NCBI GenBank assembly: GCA_963709395.1
Contig: CAVPWP010000013.1
Span: 189,297-253,296, forward strand
Source: CAVPWP01 sp963709395
GTDB taxonomy: Bacteria; Pseudomonadota; Alphaproteobacteria; Rhodobacterales; Rhodobacteraceae
Length of the DNA: 64,000 nt
Direction: 5' to 3'
Shown: positions 54,866-64,000 of the stretch, piece after piece
How positions within the stretch are numbered: position 1 is the first letter of the stretch
How the letters are laid out: each line of letters begins with the position of its first letter
The notes under the pieces: model-generated
Told to the model about the DNA's origin: nothing
The model's input: only the letters and a program-made list of their open reading frames with translations
Databases searched by the model: none
Made by a program: the position numbers and the translations under genes

Positions 54866-55084
54866 TGATGCCGGCAACAGCACATCCTTTGGCGTGGCGC
54901 CCGCCCTGTCCACCTGAGACGGGCGTCGACAGGTCGCCTTTCGCGCGAACGTGGCGCGGGCCTCGTCGCGCCTTGCGAGTGCCCCAATCGCGCCCCGTCT
55001 GTGCGGTAATCACCCGATCACCGACATTCTTTGGCCCATTTGCTTTGCAAACTCCCCCCCAGGGACAAGCATGGGAGAGGGCCG

Positions 55085-55729
55085 GTGGCTGCACCTTCGG
55101 AACTTCATCGCAAGACGTTCGAGGACAGGCTTGCGCGGATCCGCGAGGGCGGTCCGAACTGCATGGGGCATCTGCACGCTGGACCGTCCGACGAAGTGCG
55201 GGCGCGCGATGCGAAGACCAAGGTCAAGATGACGCCCGCGCGCCCCGCGAAGCGTCGGCGCGGCTCACCCGTCGCGACCCTGCTGCTTCTGCCGGTCGCG
55301 GCGGTGCTCGGAGCTTTGTCGATGTTCGTCGGGCGCGTGACGGCCTTCCGCTTCTTCTCGGACGAAGCCCCGTATTCCTTCGCGCTGGCCGGGGTGCCGG
55401 CGTCGATGTTCGCAGATGTCCTGATCGCCTCGGTGCTGGCGATGCTCCTTGCCTGGTCGTTCAAGCTGACCTGGGGGATGCGCCGCGTCGCGCTTGTCGC
55501 GGGGTTCGTCGCCATGATGGTCGGGGAATTCGACTTGATGCAGACCTATCCCGACCTGTTCGAAACCGTGTTTTCGGAAACCTACGTCGCCGGCGACGCT
55601 GGCGAACCCGCCGGCATCGCTGGCGTCACTCACGCTCTGACCGCAGGCGGGACCCGCGCAGCGCACCCATCTACATCGCTGAACCAGACAGGGCCGCGCC
55701 TTCGAGCGACGGCCCCATCATGCTATTGA
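55085..55729 (+). CDS. Hypothetical membrane protein in the suf operon
   Basis: 214 residues from GTG 55085, which has a GGGAGAGGG ribosome site. A polar N-terminus (HRKTFEDRLARIREGG) is followed by about three helices (VATLLLLPVAAVLGALSMFV, FADVLIASVLAMLLAWSF and VALVAGFVAMMVGEF), then a polar tail. No family recognised. It ends 11 bp before sufC. Confidence 0.6.
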   Translation: MAAPSELHRKTFEDRLARIREGGPNCMGHLHAGPSDEVRARDAKTKVKMTPARPAKRRRGSPVATLLLLPVAAVLGALSMFVGRVTAFRFFSDEAPYSFALAGVPASMFADVLIASVLAMLLAWSFKLTWGMRRVALVAGFVAMMVGEFDLMQTYPDLFETVFSETYVAGDAGEPAGIAGVTHALTAGGTRAAHPSTSLNQTGPRLRATAPSCY

Positions 55730-55740
55730 GGACAAGAAAA

Positions 55741-56495
<755 letters not shown>

Positions 56496-56496
<1 letters not shown>

Positions 56497-57783
56497 TGGC
56501 GGCTCCACAGGCGAAGCTTGACGCGACCGAGGCGCGGTTGGCCGGGGTCGTCCTTCCCGAAGGCGGGGTCTGGGCGACCGAGGCGCGGACCGCAGCCCTG
56601 GCGCGGGTGCAAAGCATGGGCCTGCCGGGCCGGCGGGACGAATACTGGCGCTTCACCCGGCCTGACACCCTGATCCAGGCCGAGGCGCCCGGAGGCCGCG
56701 GTGTTTGTCGCGCAGGAATCGCCGGTCTTCGGGGCGCTCGACCGCCTGCAGATCGTGTTTGTCGATGGTGTCTTCGATGCCGACGCTTCCGACGACCTTG
56801 CGGGCGAGGGGCTTGAGATCGCGCGTCTGGCCGAGGTGTCGAAGGCCGATATCCACTGGGCGCGCGAGGTCTACGGCGTGCTGGAGACGCGCGGACAGAC
56901 GCCGGTCGACCGGCCGCTGGCCGCGCTCAACACCGCGACCGCCTCCGACGGGGTCGTGATCCGGGTAACCGGCAAGGTCACGCGGCCGGTGTCGCTGACG
57001 TATCTGCACCGCGACGTGACCTCGGACGCGGTGCTGCACCATGTGATCCGGGTCGAGGAGGGGGCGGAACTGACGCTTCTGGAGACGGGCCCGGCTGCGG
57101 CGCGTTTCAACAAGTGCATGGAGATCGACATCGCCGATGGCGGGCGCCTTCATCACGTGCGCGCGCAGGGCCGGGACCACCAGCGTCGTGCGGTCACCCA
57201 TATGTTCGCGCGCGTGGGTGAGGAATCCGTCTTCAAGTCCTTCACGCTGACCGCGAACGGGGTGCTGACCCGCAACGAGGTGGTGGTCGAAATGGCCGGC
57301 GACAAGGGCGTGGCCCATGTCGCGGGCGCGGCCGTGGGCGACGGCGATTTTCACCACGACGACACGGTGTTCGTCACCCATGACGCGGTCGGTTGCGAAA
57401 GCCGGCAGGTGTTCAAGAAGGTACTGCGCAACGGCGCGGTGGGCGTGTTCCAGGGCAAGATCCTGGTGAAACAGGGCGCGCAGAAGACCGACGGCTACCA
57501 GATCAGCCAGGCGCTGCTGCTGGACGAGGACGCGCAGTTCCTCGCCAAGCCCGAGCTCGAGATCTATGCCGATGACGTGGCCTGCTCGCATGGCTCGACC
57601 ACGGGCGCGATCGACGAGACGGCGCTGTTCTATCTGCGCTCGCGCGGGGTTCCGCTGCACGATGCGCAGGACCTTCTGGTCCTGGCCTTCCTGGCCGAGG
57701 CGATCGAGGAGATCGAGCGCGAGGAAATCGCCGACGACATCCGTGCGCGGCTCGAGGGCTGGCTGGCACGACGCCGCCGGTAA
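56496..57783 (+). CDS. sufD: Fe-S cluster assembly protein SufD (apparent +1 frameshift near 56691-56692)
   Basis: Paralogue of SufB and second scaffold half. N-terminus MAAPQAKLDATEARLAG... GLPGRRDEYWRFTRPDTL precedes the break at gcgcccggaggccgcgg; deleting one G gives AEAPEAAVFVAQESPVFGAL and continues through LEGPAA-like and KILVKQGAQKTDGYQISQAL to CSHGSTTGAIDETALFYLRS. The corrected length is 428 residues. The ATG overlaps the sufC stop. Followed closely by two YIP1-type membrane genes. Confidence 0.92.
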
Positions 57784-57786
57784 GCC

Positions 57787-58284
57787 ATGAGCATCACGCG
57801 CGATATCGCCCGAAGCTACCGGGCCCCGCGCGAGGTCCTGCGGCGCCGCGTCGCGGGCCCCGCGCGCGAGGACCGTGCGCTGGCCATCGTGATGGCGGCC
57901 TGCATCCTGATGTTCGTTGCGCAATGGCCACTGCTGTCGCGGCTGGCCTACGAGGACCCTTCGGTGCCGATCGACATGAGACTGGGCGGCGCGCTCTTGG
58001 GTTGGGTTTTCATTGCGCCGCTCACGCTCTATGTGTTGGCTGCGGTGGTGCACGGGGTGGCGCGTCTCTTCGGGGGGCGGGCCAGCTGGTACGAGGCGCG
58101 GATGGCCCTGTTCTGGGCGTTTCTCGCGTCGAGTCCCCTCTGGCTGCTGAACGGTCTCGTCGCAGGGTTCGTCGGACCGGGGCCGGGCCAGACCCTTGTG
58201 GGGGCGGCCGCACTGCTGGTGTTCCTGGTCTTCTGGGGCGCCGGTCTTTGGGAAGTCGAGACAGGACGCGAACCGGCCACATGA
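57787..58284 (+). CDS. YIP1-family membrane protein
   Basis: 165 residues, about four helices (IVMAACILMFVAQWPLLS, ALLGWVFIAPLTLYVLAAVV, ALFWAFLASSPLWLLNGLVA and GAAALLVFLVFWGAGLW). Yip1-domain type. Starts three bases after the sufD stop and overlaps the next YIP1-type gene. Accessory to suf by location; function unknown. Confidence 0.7.
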   Translation: MSITRDIARSYRAPREVLRRRVAGPAREDRALAIVMAACILMFVAQWPLLSRLAYEDPSVPIDMRLGGALLGWVFIAPLTLYVLAAVVHGVARLFGGRASWYEARMALFWAFLASSPLWLLNGLVAGFVGPGPGQTLVGAAALLVFLVFWGAGLWEVETGREPAT

Positions 58285-58874
58285 CACTGACCCTGCAAAC
58301 GCTTCTGCCGATGGTCTGGCGGACCATCACCAATCCGCGCGAGGGCGCGGAAGAGGTGCTGGCCCTTGGCGTCCCGCGCCAGGCGCTGTGGACGATCCTG
58401 CTTCTTGTGCTGGTGCTGTCGATCATCCTCGGCCAGATCACCACCCTTCTTGTCGCCACGGCCGCCGGCGTGACCGTGCAGGGACCGCTGGCGAACCCGA
58501 TGATCACCGGAGTGCTGCAACTCGTGCTGCTGGTGGTGGCGATCTACGCGATCCACTTCATCGGACGCAGCATGGGCGGCAAGGGGTCGATCGACGAGGC
58601 GATCCTGCTGGTGGCCTGGCTTCAGTTCGTGATGGTGTGCATCCAGGTCGTGCAGACCGGGCTGATGCTGATCCTGCCGCCGCTGGCGAGCATCGTCGGG
58701 ATCGTGGGTCTTGTGCTCTTCATGTGGCTGCTGACCAACTTCATCGCGGTGATCCACGGGTTCCGGTCGCTGGGACAGGTCTTCGTGATGATCCTGATCT
58801 CGATGTTCGTGATGGCCTTCATCCTTTCCATTCTCCTGACGCTTTTCGGCGTCACCGTGCCGGGGCAGGCGTGA
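58281..58874 (+). CDS. YIP1-family membrane protein
   Basis: 197 residues with five helices; opens TLQTLLPMVWRTITNPREGA, the Yip1 'NP' segment, and later AIYAIHFIGRSMGGKGSIDE. It overlaps the preceding gene by four bases and sufS by one base. Together they form a small membrane module inside the suf operon. Function unknown. Confidence 0.72.
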   Translation: MTLTLQTLLPMVWRTITNPREGAEEVLALGVPRQALWTILLLVLVLSIILGQITTLLVATAAGVTVQGPLANPMITGVLQLVLLVVAIYAIHFIGRSMGGKGSIDEAILLVAWLQFVMVCIQVVQTGLMLILPPLASIVGIVGLVLFMWLLTNFIAVIHGFRSLGQVFVMILISMFVMAFILSILLTLFGVTVPGQA

Positions 58875-60094
58875 TGTTCGATGTCGAGGCGGTGCGCGCC
58901 GATTTCCCGATCCTGTCACGCGAGGTGAACGGCAAGCCGCTGGTCTATCTCGACAACGGCGCCTCGGCGCAGAAGCCGCAGGTGGTGATCGATGCGATAA
59001 CGCAGGCCTACTCGATGGAGTATTCGAACGTTCACAGGGGCTTGCATTACCTTTCCAACCTTGCGACCGAAAAGTACGAAGCCGTGCGCGGCACTGTTGC
59101 GCGGTTCCTGAACGCCGGCTCCGAGCGCGAGATCGTGATGACCTCGGGCACGACCGAAGGGATCAACCTTGTCGCCTACGGCTGGGCGATGCCGCGCCTT
59201 CAGGCCGGTGACGAGATCGTCCTCAGCGTCATGGAACACCACGCCAACATCGTGCCCTGGCATTTCCTGCGCGAGCGGCAGGGCGTGGTCCTGAAATGGG
59301 TGGATGTCGACGCCAACGGCGATCTCGACCCCCAGAAGGTGATCGACGCGATCGGGCCGAAGACACGGCTGGTCGCGGTGACGCATCTGTCGAACGTTCT
59401 GGGGACGAAGGTCGACGTGAAGGCGATCACCGCGGGCGCACATGCCAAGGGCGTGCCGGTCCTGGTCGATGGAAGCCAGGCCGCGGTGCACATGCCGGTC
59501 GACGTGCAGGATATCGGCTGCGACTTCTACGCCGTCACGGGCCACAAGCTTTATGGACCGAGCGGATCCGGCGCGATCTTCATCCGCTCCGAACGGATGG
59601 CCGAGATGCGCCCTTTCATGGGCGGCGGCGACATGATCCGCGAGGTGACGAAGGACGCGGTGACCTATGCCGAGCCGCCGATGAAGTTCGAGGCCGGAAC
59701 CCCCGGCATCGTCCAGCAGATCGGGCTGGGCGTGGCGCTCGACTACATGATGGGCCTCGGGATGGAGAACATCGCGGCGCATGAAGAAACCCTGCGGGAT
59801 TACGCGCGCACCCGGCTTGACGGGCTGAACTGGCTGAACGTCCAGGGCAAGAGCGCCACCAAGGCCGCGATCTTTTCCTTCACGCTGGAGGGGGCGGCCC
59901 ATCCTCACGACATCTCGACCGTGCTCGACAAGCGGGGGATCGCGGTGCGGGCGGGACAGCATTGCGCAGCCCCTCTGATGGAGCATCTGGGCGTCTCGGC
60001 CACCTGTCGCGCGTCCTTCGGGCTTTACAACACGACGGGCGAGGTCGACGCGCTGGTCGACGCGCTTGACCTCTGCCACGAGCTTTTCGCCTGA
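58874..60094 (+). CDS. sufS: Class II cysteine desulfurase SufS
   Basis: 406 residues. The N-terminus MFDVEAVRADFPILSREVNG and LDNGASAQKPQVVIDAI are SufS-type. PLP Lys: VTGHKLYGPSGSGAIF. The active Cys is in SATCRASFGLYNTTGE, a class II position, and RAGQHCAAPLMEHLG is the beta-hook region. It normally hands sulfur to SufE/SufU; no sufE or sufA follows here. Last gene of the operon. Confidence 0.95.
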   Translation: MFDVEAVRADFPILSREVNGKPLVYLDNGASAQKPQVVIDAITQAYSMEYSNVHRGLHYLSNLATEKYEAVRGTVARFLNAGSEREIVMTSGTTEGINLVAYGWAMPRLQAGDEIVLSVMEHHANIVPWHFLRERQGVVLKWVDVDANGDLDPQKVIDAIGPKTRLVAVTHLSNVLGTKVDVKAITAGAHAKGVPVLVDGSQAAVHMPVDVQDIGCDFYAVTGHKLYGPSGSGAIFIRSERMAEMRPFMGGGDMIREVTKDAVTYAEPPMKFEAGTPGIVQQIGLGVALDYMMGLGMENIAAHEETLRDYARTRLDGLNWLNVQGKSATKAAIFSFTLEGAAHPHDISTVLDKRGIAVRAGQHCAAPLMEHLGVSATCRASFGLYNTTGEVDALVDALDLCHELFA

Positions 60095-60098
60095 CCGG

Positions 60099-61622
60099 TC
60101 AGTCGATCAGGCTGCCCAGCCCCACCATCCGGTCGATCGGCGCGTAGTCGTCCGTGAGCACCGGCGGGTCCTTGCGCGCCACCAGCGCATCGACGAAATC
60201 GCCGCCCAGCGGCGCGAAGGCCATGGGCTCGGGGGCGGGGATGACAAGCTGTGACACCGGGCTGTCGTCGGACCCGGCCACGAGCACGAAAACCCGCCGC
60301 TCGGCGGGTTCGGGCGGGCGCATCTCGGTCCAGACCTCGACCGAGGGGAAGACCTCGCGCAGGGTGACGACCAGCGCGGTCAGCGCGTCGAGCCGGTCGG
60401 TATGGTCGACCACGTTCATGATGTAGATGCCATCCTCGCCCAGCCGCTCTCGCACGAGGCGGAAGAACTCGAGCGTCACGAGATGCGCGGGCACGGCGAT
60501 ATCGGTGAAGGCATCACCCACCACCACGTCGAAGCGCGCCTCGGGCCGGGTCAGCAGGGCGTGGCGCGCGTCCTCGTGCAGGACCGTGGCGCTTGCCGGA
60601 TCGAACCAGAAATCGCGCGCGGCGATGCGTGTGACCTCGGGGTCGATCTCGGCCACGGTGATGTCGCTGATGCCCCGGGCGGCCCAGGCCCGTGGCACCG
60701 AGAAGCTGCCGCCGCCGATGAAGAAAGCGTGGAAGTCGCGCCCGTCCATCCGCATCCGCGTGATCGCGTCGAGCATGGCCGAGTGTTCGGTGAAGGCCAG
60801 CGTCGGGTCGTCGCGCCCCGAGACCCCGTGAGCCAGGTGATCGAGCACCATCAGGCGCACGGCCCCCGGGGCTTCGGGGGTCAGGTCGACCGTCCGGATG
60901 CAGAAATACTGGCTTTCGGCATCGCAGATCCGGGGCAGGGCAAGACCCGCGCCCGACAGGCCGAGCCCCGCGACAAGGACCAGCGCAGCAGGTGCCGTGG
61001 CGCGAAGCGCTGTGCCCGCGATACGAAACAGGATCAGCCCGGTCAGGGCATAGACCACCGTGACCACCGCAAGCGTCAGCGCCGAGCCGAGCCACGAGAT
61101 GAACAGGAACCCCGCCAGCAGCGTCCCCGCGATGGCGCCGATCGCGCCCGAGGCGAACATCGCGCCAAGCGCCTGGCCCGAGCCGCCGCTGTCGCGCATG
61201 GCGATCATCGCCAGCACCGGGGCAGGGACGCCCGCGAAGAACGAGGGCAGGAAGAACACCAGGGCGGTCAGGATCGTGATCGCGGCCAGCGGGTCGGGCG
61301 TGGTCTGCAGAACCGGTCCCGCCACCTGGCGCAAGAGCACCGTGGCCAGCCCCGTGGTCACCGCCGCCCCGACGATGGCCCAGCCGGTGATGCGCAGTGC
61401 CGCCGCGCTGTCGCGCTCGGCGATGCGACCGCCCCACCAGTGCCCGGCCGAGAAACCGGCAAGCACCACCGCGATGATGGCCGTCCAGGTATAGAGCGAC
61501 ATGCCGACATAGGGCGCGACCATCCGGCCAGCGACGATCTCGACCACGAGGCTTGCGGCCGAGACGACCCCTTGAAGGGCCACGAGCAGCCAGAGCGGCG
61601 CGGTGCGAACAGGGGATGTCAT
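60099..61622 (-). CDS. Fused membrane/spermidine-synthase-like protein
   Basis: 507 residues. The first half has about eight helices (MFS-like, starting LWLLVALQGVVSAASLVVEI). The second half is a SAM-dependent methyltransferase-like spermidine synthase domain (DFHAFFIGGGSFSVPRAW, VAEIDPEVTRIAARDF, VVGDAFTDIAVPAHLVTLEF). Such fusions occur widely, but polyamine synthesis has not been shown for them. Convergent with sufS, five bases apart. Confidence 0.82.
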   Translation of the reverse strand: MTSPVRTAPLWLLVALQGVVSAASLVVEIVAGRMVAPYVGMSLYTWTAIIAVVLAGFSAGHWWGGRIAERDSAAALRITGWAIVGAAVTTGLATVLLRQVAGPVLQTTPDPLAAITILTALVFFLPSFFAGVPAPVLAMIAMRDSGGSGQALGAMFASGAIGAIAGTLLAGFLFISWLGSALTLAVVTVVYALTGLILFRIAGTALRATAPAALVLVAGLGLSGAGLALPRICDAESQYFCIRTVDLTPEAPGAVRLMVLDHLAHGVSGRDDPTLAFTEHSAMLDAITRMRMDGRDFHAFFIGGGSFSVPRAWAARGISDITVAEIDPEVTRIAARDFWFDPASATVLHEDARHALLTRPEARFDVVVGDAFTDIAVPAHLVTLEFFRLVRERLGEDGIYIMNVVDHTDRLDALTALVVTLREVFPSVEVWTEMRPPEPAERRVFVLVAGSDDSPVSQLVIPAPEPMAFAPLGGDFVDALVARKDPPVLTDDYAPIDRMVGLGSLID

Positions 61623-61741
61623 GCGGCGGTATCCTTCCTCTGGGCCCTGTTCTGCCCGGCCCCGCCGACGATCCGCAAGGCCTTTCGCCCCGCCATTTGC
61701 GATTGCGGGCCTCGTCGCGCGTCGCTATACGGCGTGTCGCG

Positions 61742-61796
<55 letters not shown>

Positions 61797-61907
61797 CCGT
61801 TGTGTGAAGGCGAGTGAAAATAAACGTTTCGGATCAGTGGCTTGCGGGGCTGCCGATCTTTGCTTTAATCCCGCGGAAAATTGAAGTAAGCACTGCGTAA
61901 GCAGTTT

Positions 61908-61984
61908 GCACCCATAGCTCAGCTGGATAGAGTGTCGCCCTCCGAAGGCGAAGGTCGTAGGTTCGAATCCTACTGGGTGCGCCA
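61908..61984 (+). tRNA. tRNA-Arg (anticodon CCG)
   Basis: 77-nt cloverleaf: acceptor GCACCCA with TGGGTGC, D-arm GCTCAGCTGGATAGAGT, anticodon loop CTCCGAA (CCG), T-arm GTAGGTTCGAATCCTAC, discriminator G and encoded CCA. Its stems differ in several bases from the neighbouring broken copy, so it is not a recent duplicate. Confidence 0.93.
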
Positions 61985-62134
61985 CTTCCCCCCAAATTTC
62001 GCGATTTTCTGCCCTGCGACGGTGTCGCTGGCCCCTGCTTTTCGACGTCTTGAGAGTCAGAGGCGGGCAGGGAGGGCCGTGACGGGTTGAAGGCTGGAGG
62101 AGAGGCCTCCGGCGCCCGTCGCGGAGGTTTCCCA

Positions 62135-63328
62135 ATGAACACCGAAATTATCGATGCCGGGCGTGACATCAGCGGCGGCTACAAGGTGGATGTGTCGCGC
62201 GGCACGAATGTGGACCGCGTGTCGTCCGAGTGGTTCTCGCGGCCGGATGACGAGCGGTATCTGTCGCTCGACGATCTCTTCGCCTCGGTCAAGGGCCGGG
62301 CGGAGCGGAGCCGGACGCGCACGGTGGAGAGTGCGGCGATCCGGGTCGAGGCGCATCGCGACGATCCGGAGAAGCTGGGGCTGGTCCTGCCCGGCGCGGA
62401 TGAACCCATCGCGCCGACGCATTGGTCCTTCGGCCAGCTCTCGAGCCTCGTCGGCGCGCCCGCGGCCTATCTGCGGCAACTGCCCGCGCCGCTGGCGGGG
62501 ATCAACCTGCAATACGGGCTGACCAACCACCGGGCCGAGCAGATCAAGACCATGGAGGTCGCGAATGGTCGCACGGAACTGCGCGCCGTGACCGGCCCCG
62601 ACTATGGCCGCATCTACGACCACGAACTGGTCTCCGCCGTGCAGCGCATCGCGGGCAACGGCACGGGCGACACGCGCTGGAAGGTGCCGGGCGTGCTCGA
62701 CTGGTCGACCGGCATCTACAACCCGCGCGTGGACGTGACGAAGGAGACGACGACGCTCTACGCCTCGGACCGCGACGTGTTCCTGTTCCTCGTCGACGAC
62801 CTGAACCCGATCGAGGCGGGGCTGCTGCCCGACGGCTCGCCCGACCTCTATTTCCGGGGGTTCTACTGCTGGAATTCCGAGGTGGGCGCCAAGACGCTCG
62901 GCATCGCCAGCTTCTACCTGCGCGCGGTCTGCCAGAACCGCAACCTCTGGGGCGTCGAGGACTTCCAGGAGATCACGATCCGGCACTCGAAATACGCCGC
63001 CTCCCGCTTCGCCCACGAGGCCGCCCCGGCGCTCAGCCGCTTCGCCGAGTCCTCGCCCGCGCCCTTCATCGACGGCATCCGCGCGGCGCGGGAGAAGATC
63101 GTCGCGCGGTCGGACGAGGACCGTCAGGACTTCCTGCGCAAGCGCGGGTTCTCGAAGGCGGAGACGGGGCGGATCGTCGAGACGGTGCTGGCCGAGGAAG
63201 GCCGCCCGCCCGAGAGCGTCTTCGACTTCGTGCAGGGGATCACCGCGGTGGCCCGGTCGAAGCCGCAGCAGGATGCGCGGCTGGTGATGGAGGGGAAGGC
63301 GAAGGCGTTGTTGGAGAAAGCCGTCTAG
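62135..63328 (+). CDS. DUF932 family phage/plasmid-like protein
   Basis: 397 residues. DUF932 landmarks: HWSFGQLSSLVGAPAAYLRQ, QYGLTNHRAEQIKTMEV, DYGRIYDHELVSAVQRIAG and LFLVDDLNPIEAGLLPDG with GFYCWNSEVGAKTLGIASFY. The family is typical of phages, plasmids and integrative elements, often beside DNA-processing genes. GGAGG precedes ATG 62135. It follows the intact tRNA-Arg and marks the start of an apparent element. Role unknown. Confidence 0.85.
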   Translation: MNTEIIDAGRDISGGYKVDVSRGTNVDRVSSEWFSRPDDERYLSLDDLFASVKGRAERSRTRTVESAAIRVEAHRDDPEKLGLVLPGADEPIAPTHWSFGQLSSLVGAPAAYLRQLPAPLAGINLQYGLTNHRAEQIKTMEVANGRTELRAVTGPDYGRIYDHELVSAVQRIAGNGTGDTRWKVPGVLDWSTGIYNPRVDVTKETTTLYASDRDVFLFLVDDLNPIEAGLLPDGSPDLYFRGFYCWNSEVGAKTLGIASFYLRAVCQNRNLWGVEDFQEITIRHSKYAASRFAHEAAPALSRFAESSPAPFIDGIRAAREKIVARSDEDRQDFLRKRGFSKAETGRIVETVLAEEGRPPESVFDFVQGITAVARSKPQQDARLVMEGKAKALLEKAV

Positions 63329-63453
63329 GGAAGTATGTGGCGGGCGGCCATCAAAGGTTGGTCGCCCGTTGTAAATCCAAGGGTCGAGGATTACGGATCA
63401 TAGATTATTGGCTCGCGCTGTACTTTGCGATGACGTCACCTCGGAGTTGGTAC

Positions 63454-63993
63454 ATGGAAGAAATCGATTGGTCCGATCGCGCGTTTTATGACGATGGGGA
63501 GTGGGTGACCTGGTCAGAAATAGACGAACAGCTTAGATACAAGGAATGGGGTGCCAAGTATCCAAATGCGATCCGTTCGATGATCCCGTACTTCCTTGAT
63601 CTATTGTCCTTGGCCGAAAGCTACCATTTGGAAACCGGACTGCACCTAAACGTCTACGGAGACATTGGCGAGCTATTTGGCGCAATCACCTACGGCATAA
63701 AGCTGAACAAGAACTATGCACAAGGTGCTGATGGAAGACTTGGGAATGACCACATAGAGGTCAAGACTATCACGCCTTTCAAGAACCGAGACGAGGTCCT
63801 CGTGAAGCTGGCGGGAAATTGGTCTAAGCTACTAGTAGTCAAGATAAACGAGGATTTTGAGGTTTCTGGCAGAATGATTGATCGAAAGTCTTTTCCAAAG
63901 ACGAAGGGAAAAAATCTACGTGTCCGGTGGAGCGATTTACCGTCCGATCAGTCAGTGGCGCCTTCTCGGGATTGTAGCACTGCGGCGCGGTAG
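63454..63993 (+). CDS. Hypothetical protein, possible PD-(D/E)XK nuclease fold
   Basis: 179 residues from ATG 63454 (MEEIDWSDRAFYDDGEW). The gene is clearly lower in GC than its neighbours. Segments DIGELFGAITYGIKLNKNYA, ADGRLGNDHIEVKTITPF and SKLLVVKINEDFEVSG give an E, a D and an E-V-K triad, the arrangement of PD-(D/E)XK nuclease cores. This is a structural inference, not a family match. It could belong to a defence or restriction unit continuing beyond the window. Confidence 0.55.
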   Translation: MEEIDWSDRAFYDDGEWVTWSEIDEQLRYKEWGAKYPNAIRSMIPYFLDLLSLAESYHLETGLHLNVYGDIGELFGAITYGIKLNKNYAQGADGRLGNDHIEVKTITPFKNRDEVLVKLAGNWSKLLVVKINEDFEVSGRMIDRKSFPKTKGKNLRVRWSDLPSDQSVAPSRDCSTAAR

Positions 63994-64000
63994 CCCTTCT

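Overview
This 64 kb window is GC-rich chromosomal DNA from an alphaproteobacterium, almost certainly a member of the Rhodobacteraceae/Paracoccaceae (Rhodobacterales). The evidence is a circularly permuted two-piece tmRNA encoding the tag ANDNRAPVALAA, a zwf-pgl-pgi operon, a ChpT-type histidine phosphotransferase, DUF4169, DUF3553 and DUF6356 small proteins, an IscR without the usual cluster cysteines ahead of a suf operon, Irr-type iron-control boxes, OlsB/OlsA ornithine-lipid genes and a VPLPA-CTERM protein. Most of the window is core genome; the accessory parts are about 21.9-29.1 kb and the right edge after 61.7 kb.

Layout. 0-6.4 kb: alkA (cut by the window), an esterase, an HNH endonuclease, zwf-pgl-pgi behind a palindromic operator, a thioesterase and tRNA-Gly(CCC). 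6.5-12 kb: a cobalamin/one-carbon cluster with a RACo/RamA-like reactivating ATPase, a methyl-tetrahydrofolate (pterin) methyltransferase, a HAD phosphatase, MetF and a small virulence-factor-family protein; I read this as part of a split B12-dependent methionine synthase system. 12-21.8 kb: Ppx/GppA, RlmE, a ribbon-helix-helix protein, DUF4169, fumC, a VPLPA-CTERM exported protein, SspB, DUF1194, tmRNA, the Irr-controlled membrane ferritin MbfA, a MobA-like transferase and a TSUP permease. 21.8-29.1 kb: mostly membrane proteins (DUF4239, YihY, a two-TM ion channel, a ClC antiporter, a ZIP-like protein) plus a transglutaminase, separated by gene-poor stretches. 29.4-39.3 kb: tRNA-Ser(CGA), DUF2059, a TPR-sulfotransferase, rplU-rpmA, two GNATs, obgE-proB-proA, chpT and DUF3553. 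39.4-50.2 kb: olsB-olsA, thiE, trmJ-like, ctaA, an M32 carboxypeptidase, enoyl-CoA hydratase, thioesterase, an Lrp regulator and icd. 50.3-60.1 kb: a hydrolase divergent from iscR, a class-I cysteine desulfurase, sufB, accessory membrane genes, sufC, sufD and sufS, with an Irr box in the divergent promoter. 60.1-64 kb: a spermidine-synthase-like membrane protein, a broken and an intact tRNA-Arg(CCG) side by side, then DUF932 and an AT-richer PD-(D/E)XK-like protein, which looks like the edge of an integrated element.

A global property is important for use of this annotation. Twelve otherwise well-conserved genes (HNH, zwf, metF, RHH, fumC, mobA-like, DUF2059, proB, chpT, enoyl-CoA hydratase, icd, sufD) each carry exactly one surplus base, usually a lengthened homopolymer, and each regains its normal family length when one base is removed. 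Because several are essential, I treat these as probable sequencing/assembly insertions, give full spans, and mark each break point.

Functionally the window joins Entner-Doudoroff/pentose-phosphate entry (zwf, pgl, pgi), TCA enzymes (fumC, icd), B12-linked methyl transfer, proline synthesis, haem A synthesis and Fe-S cluster assembly. Iron status links the last of these to MbfA through matching Irr-type operators. No insertion sequence, CRISPR array or rRNA was found.
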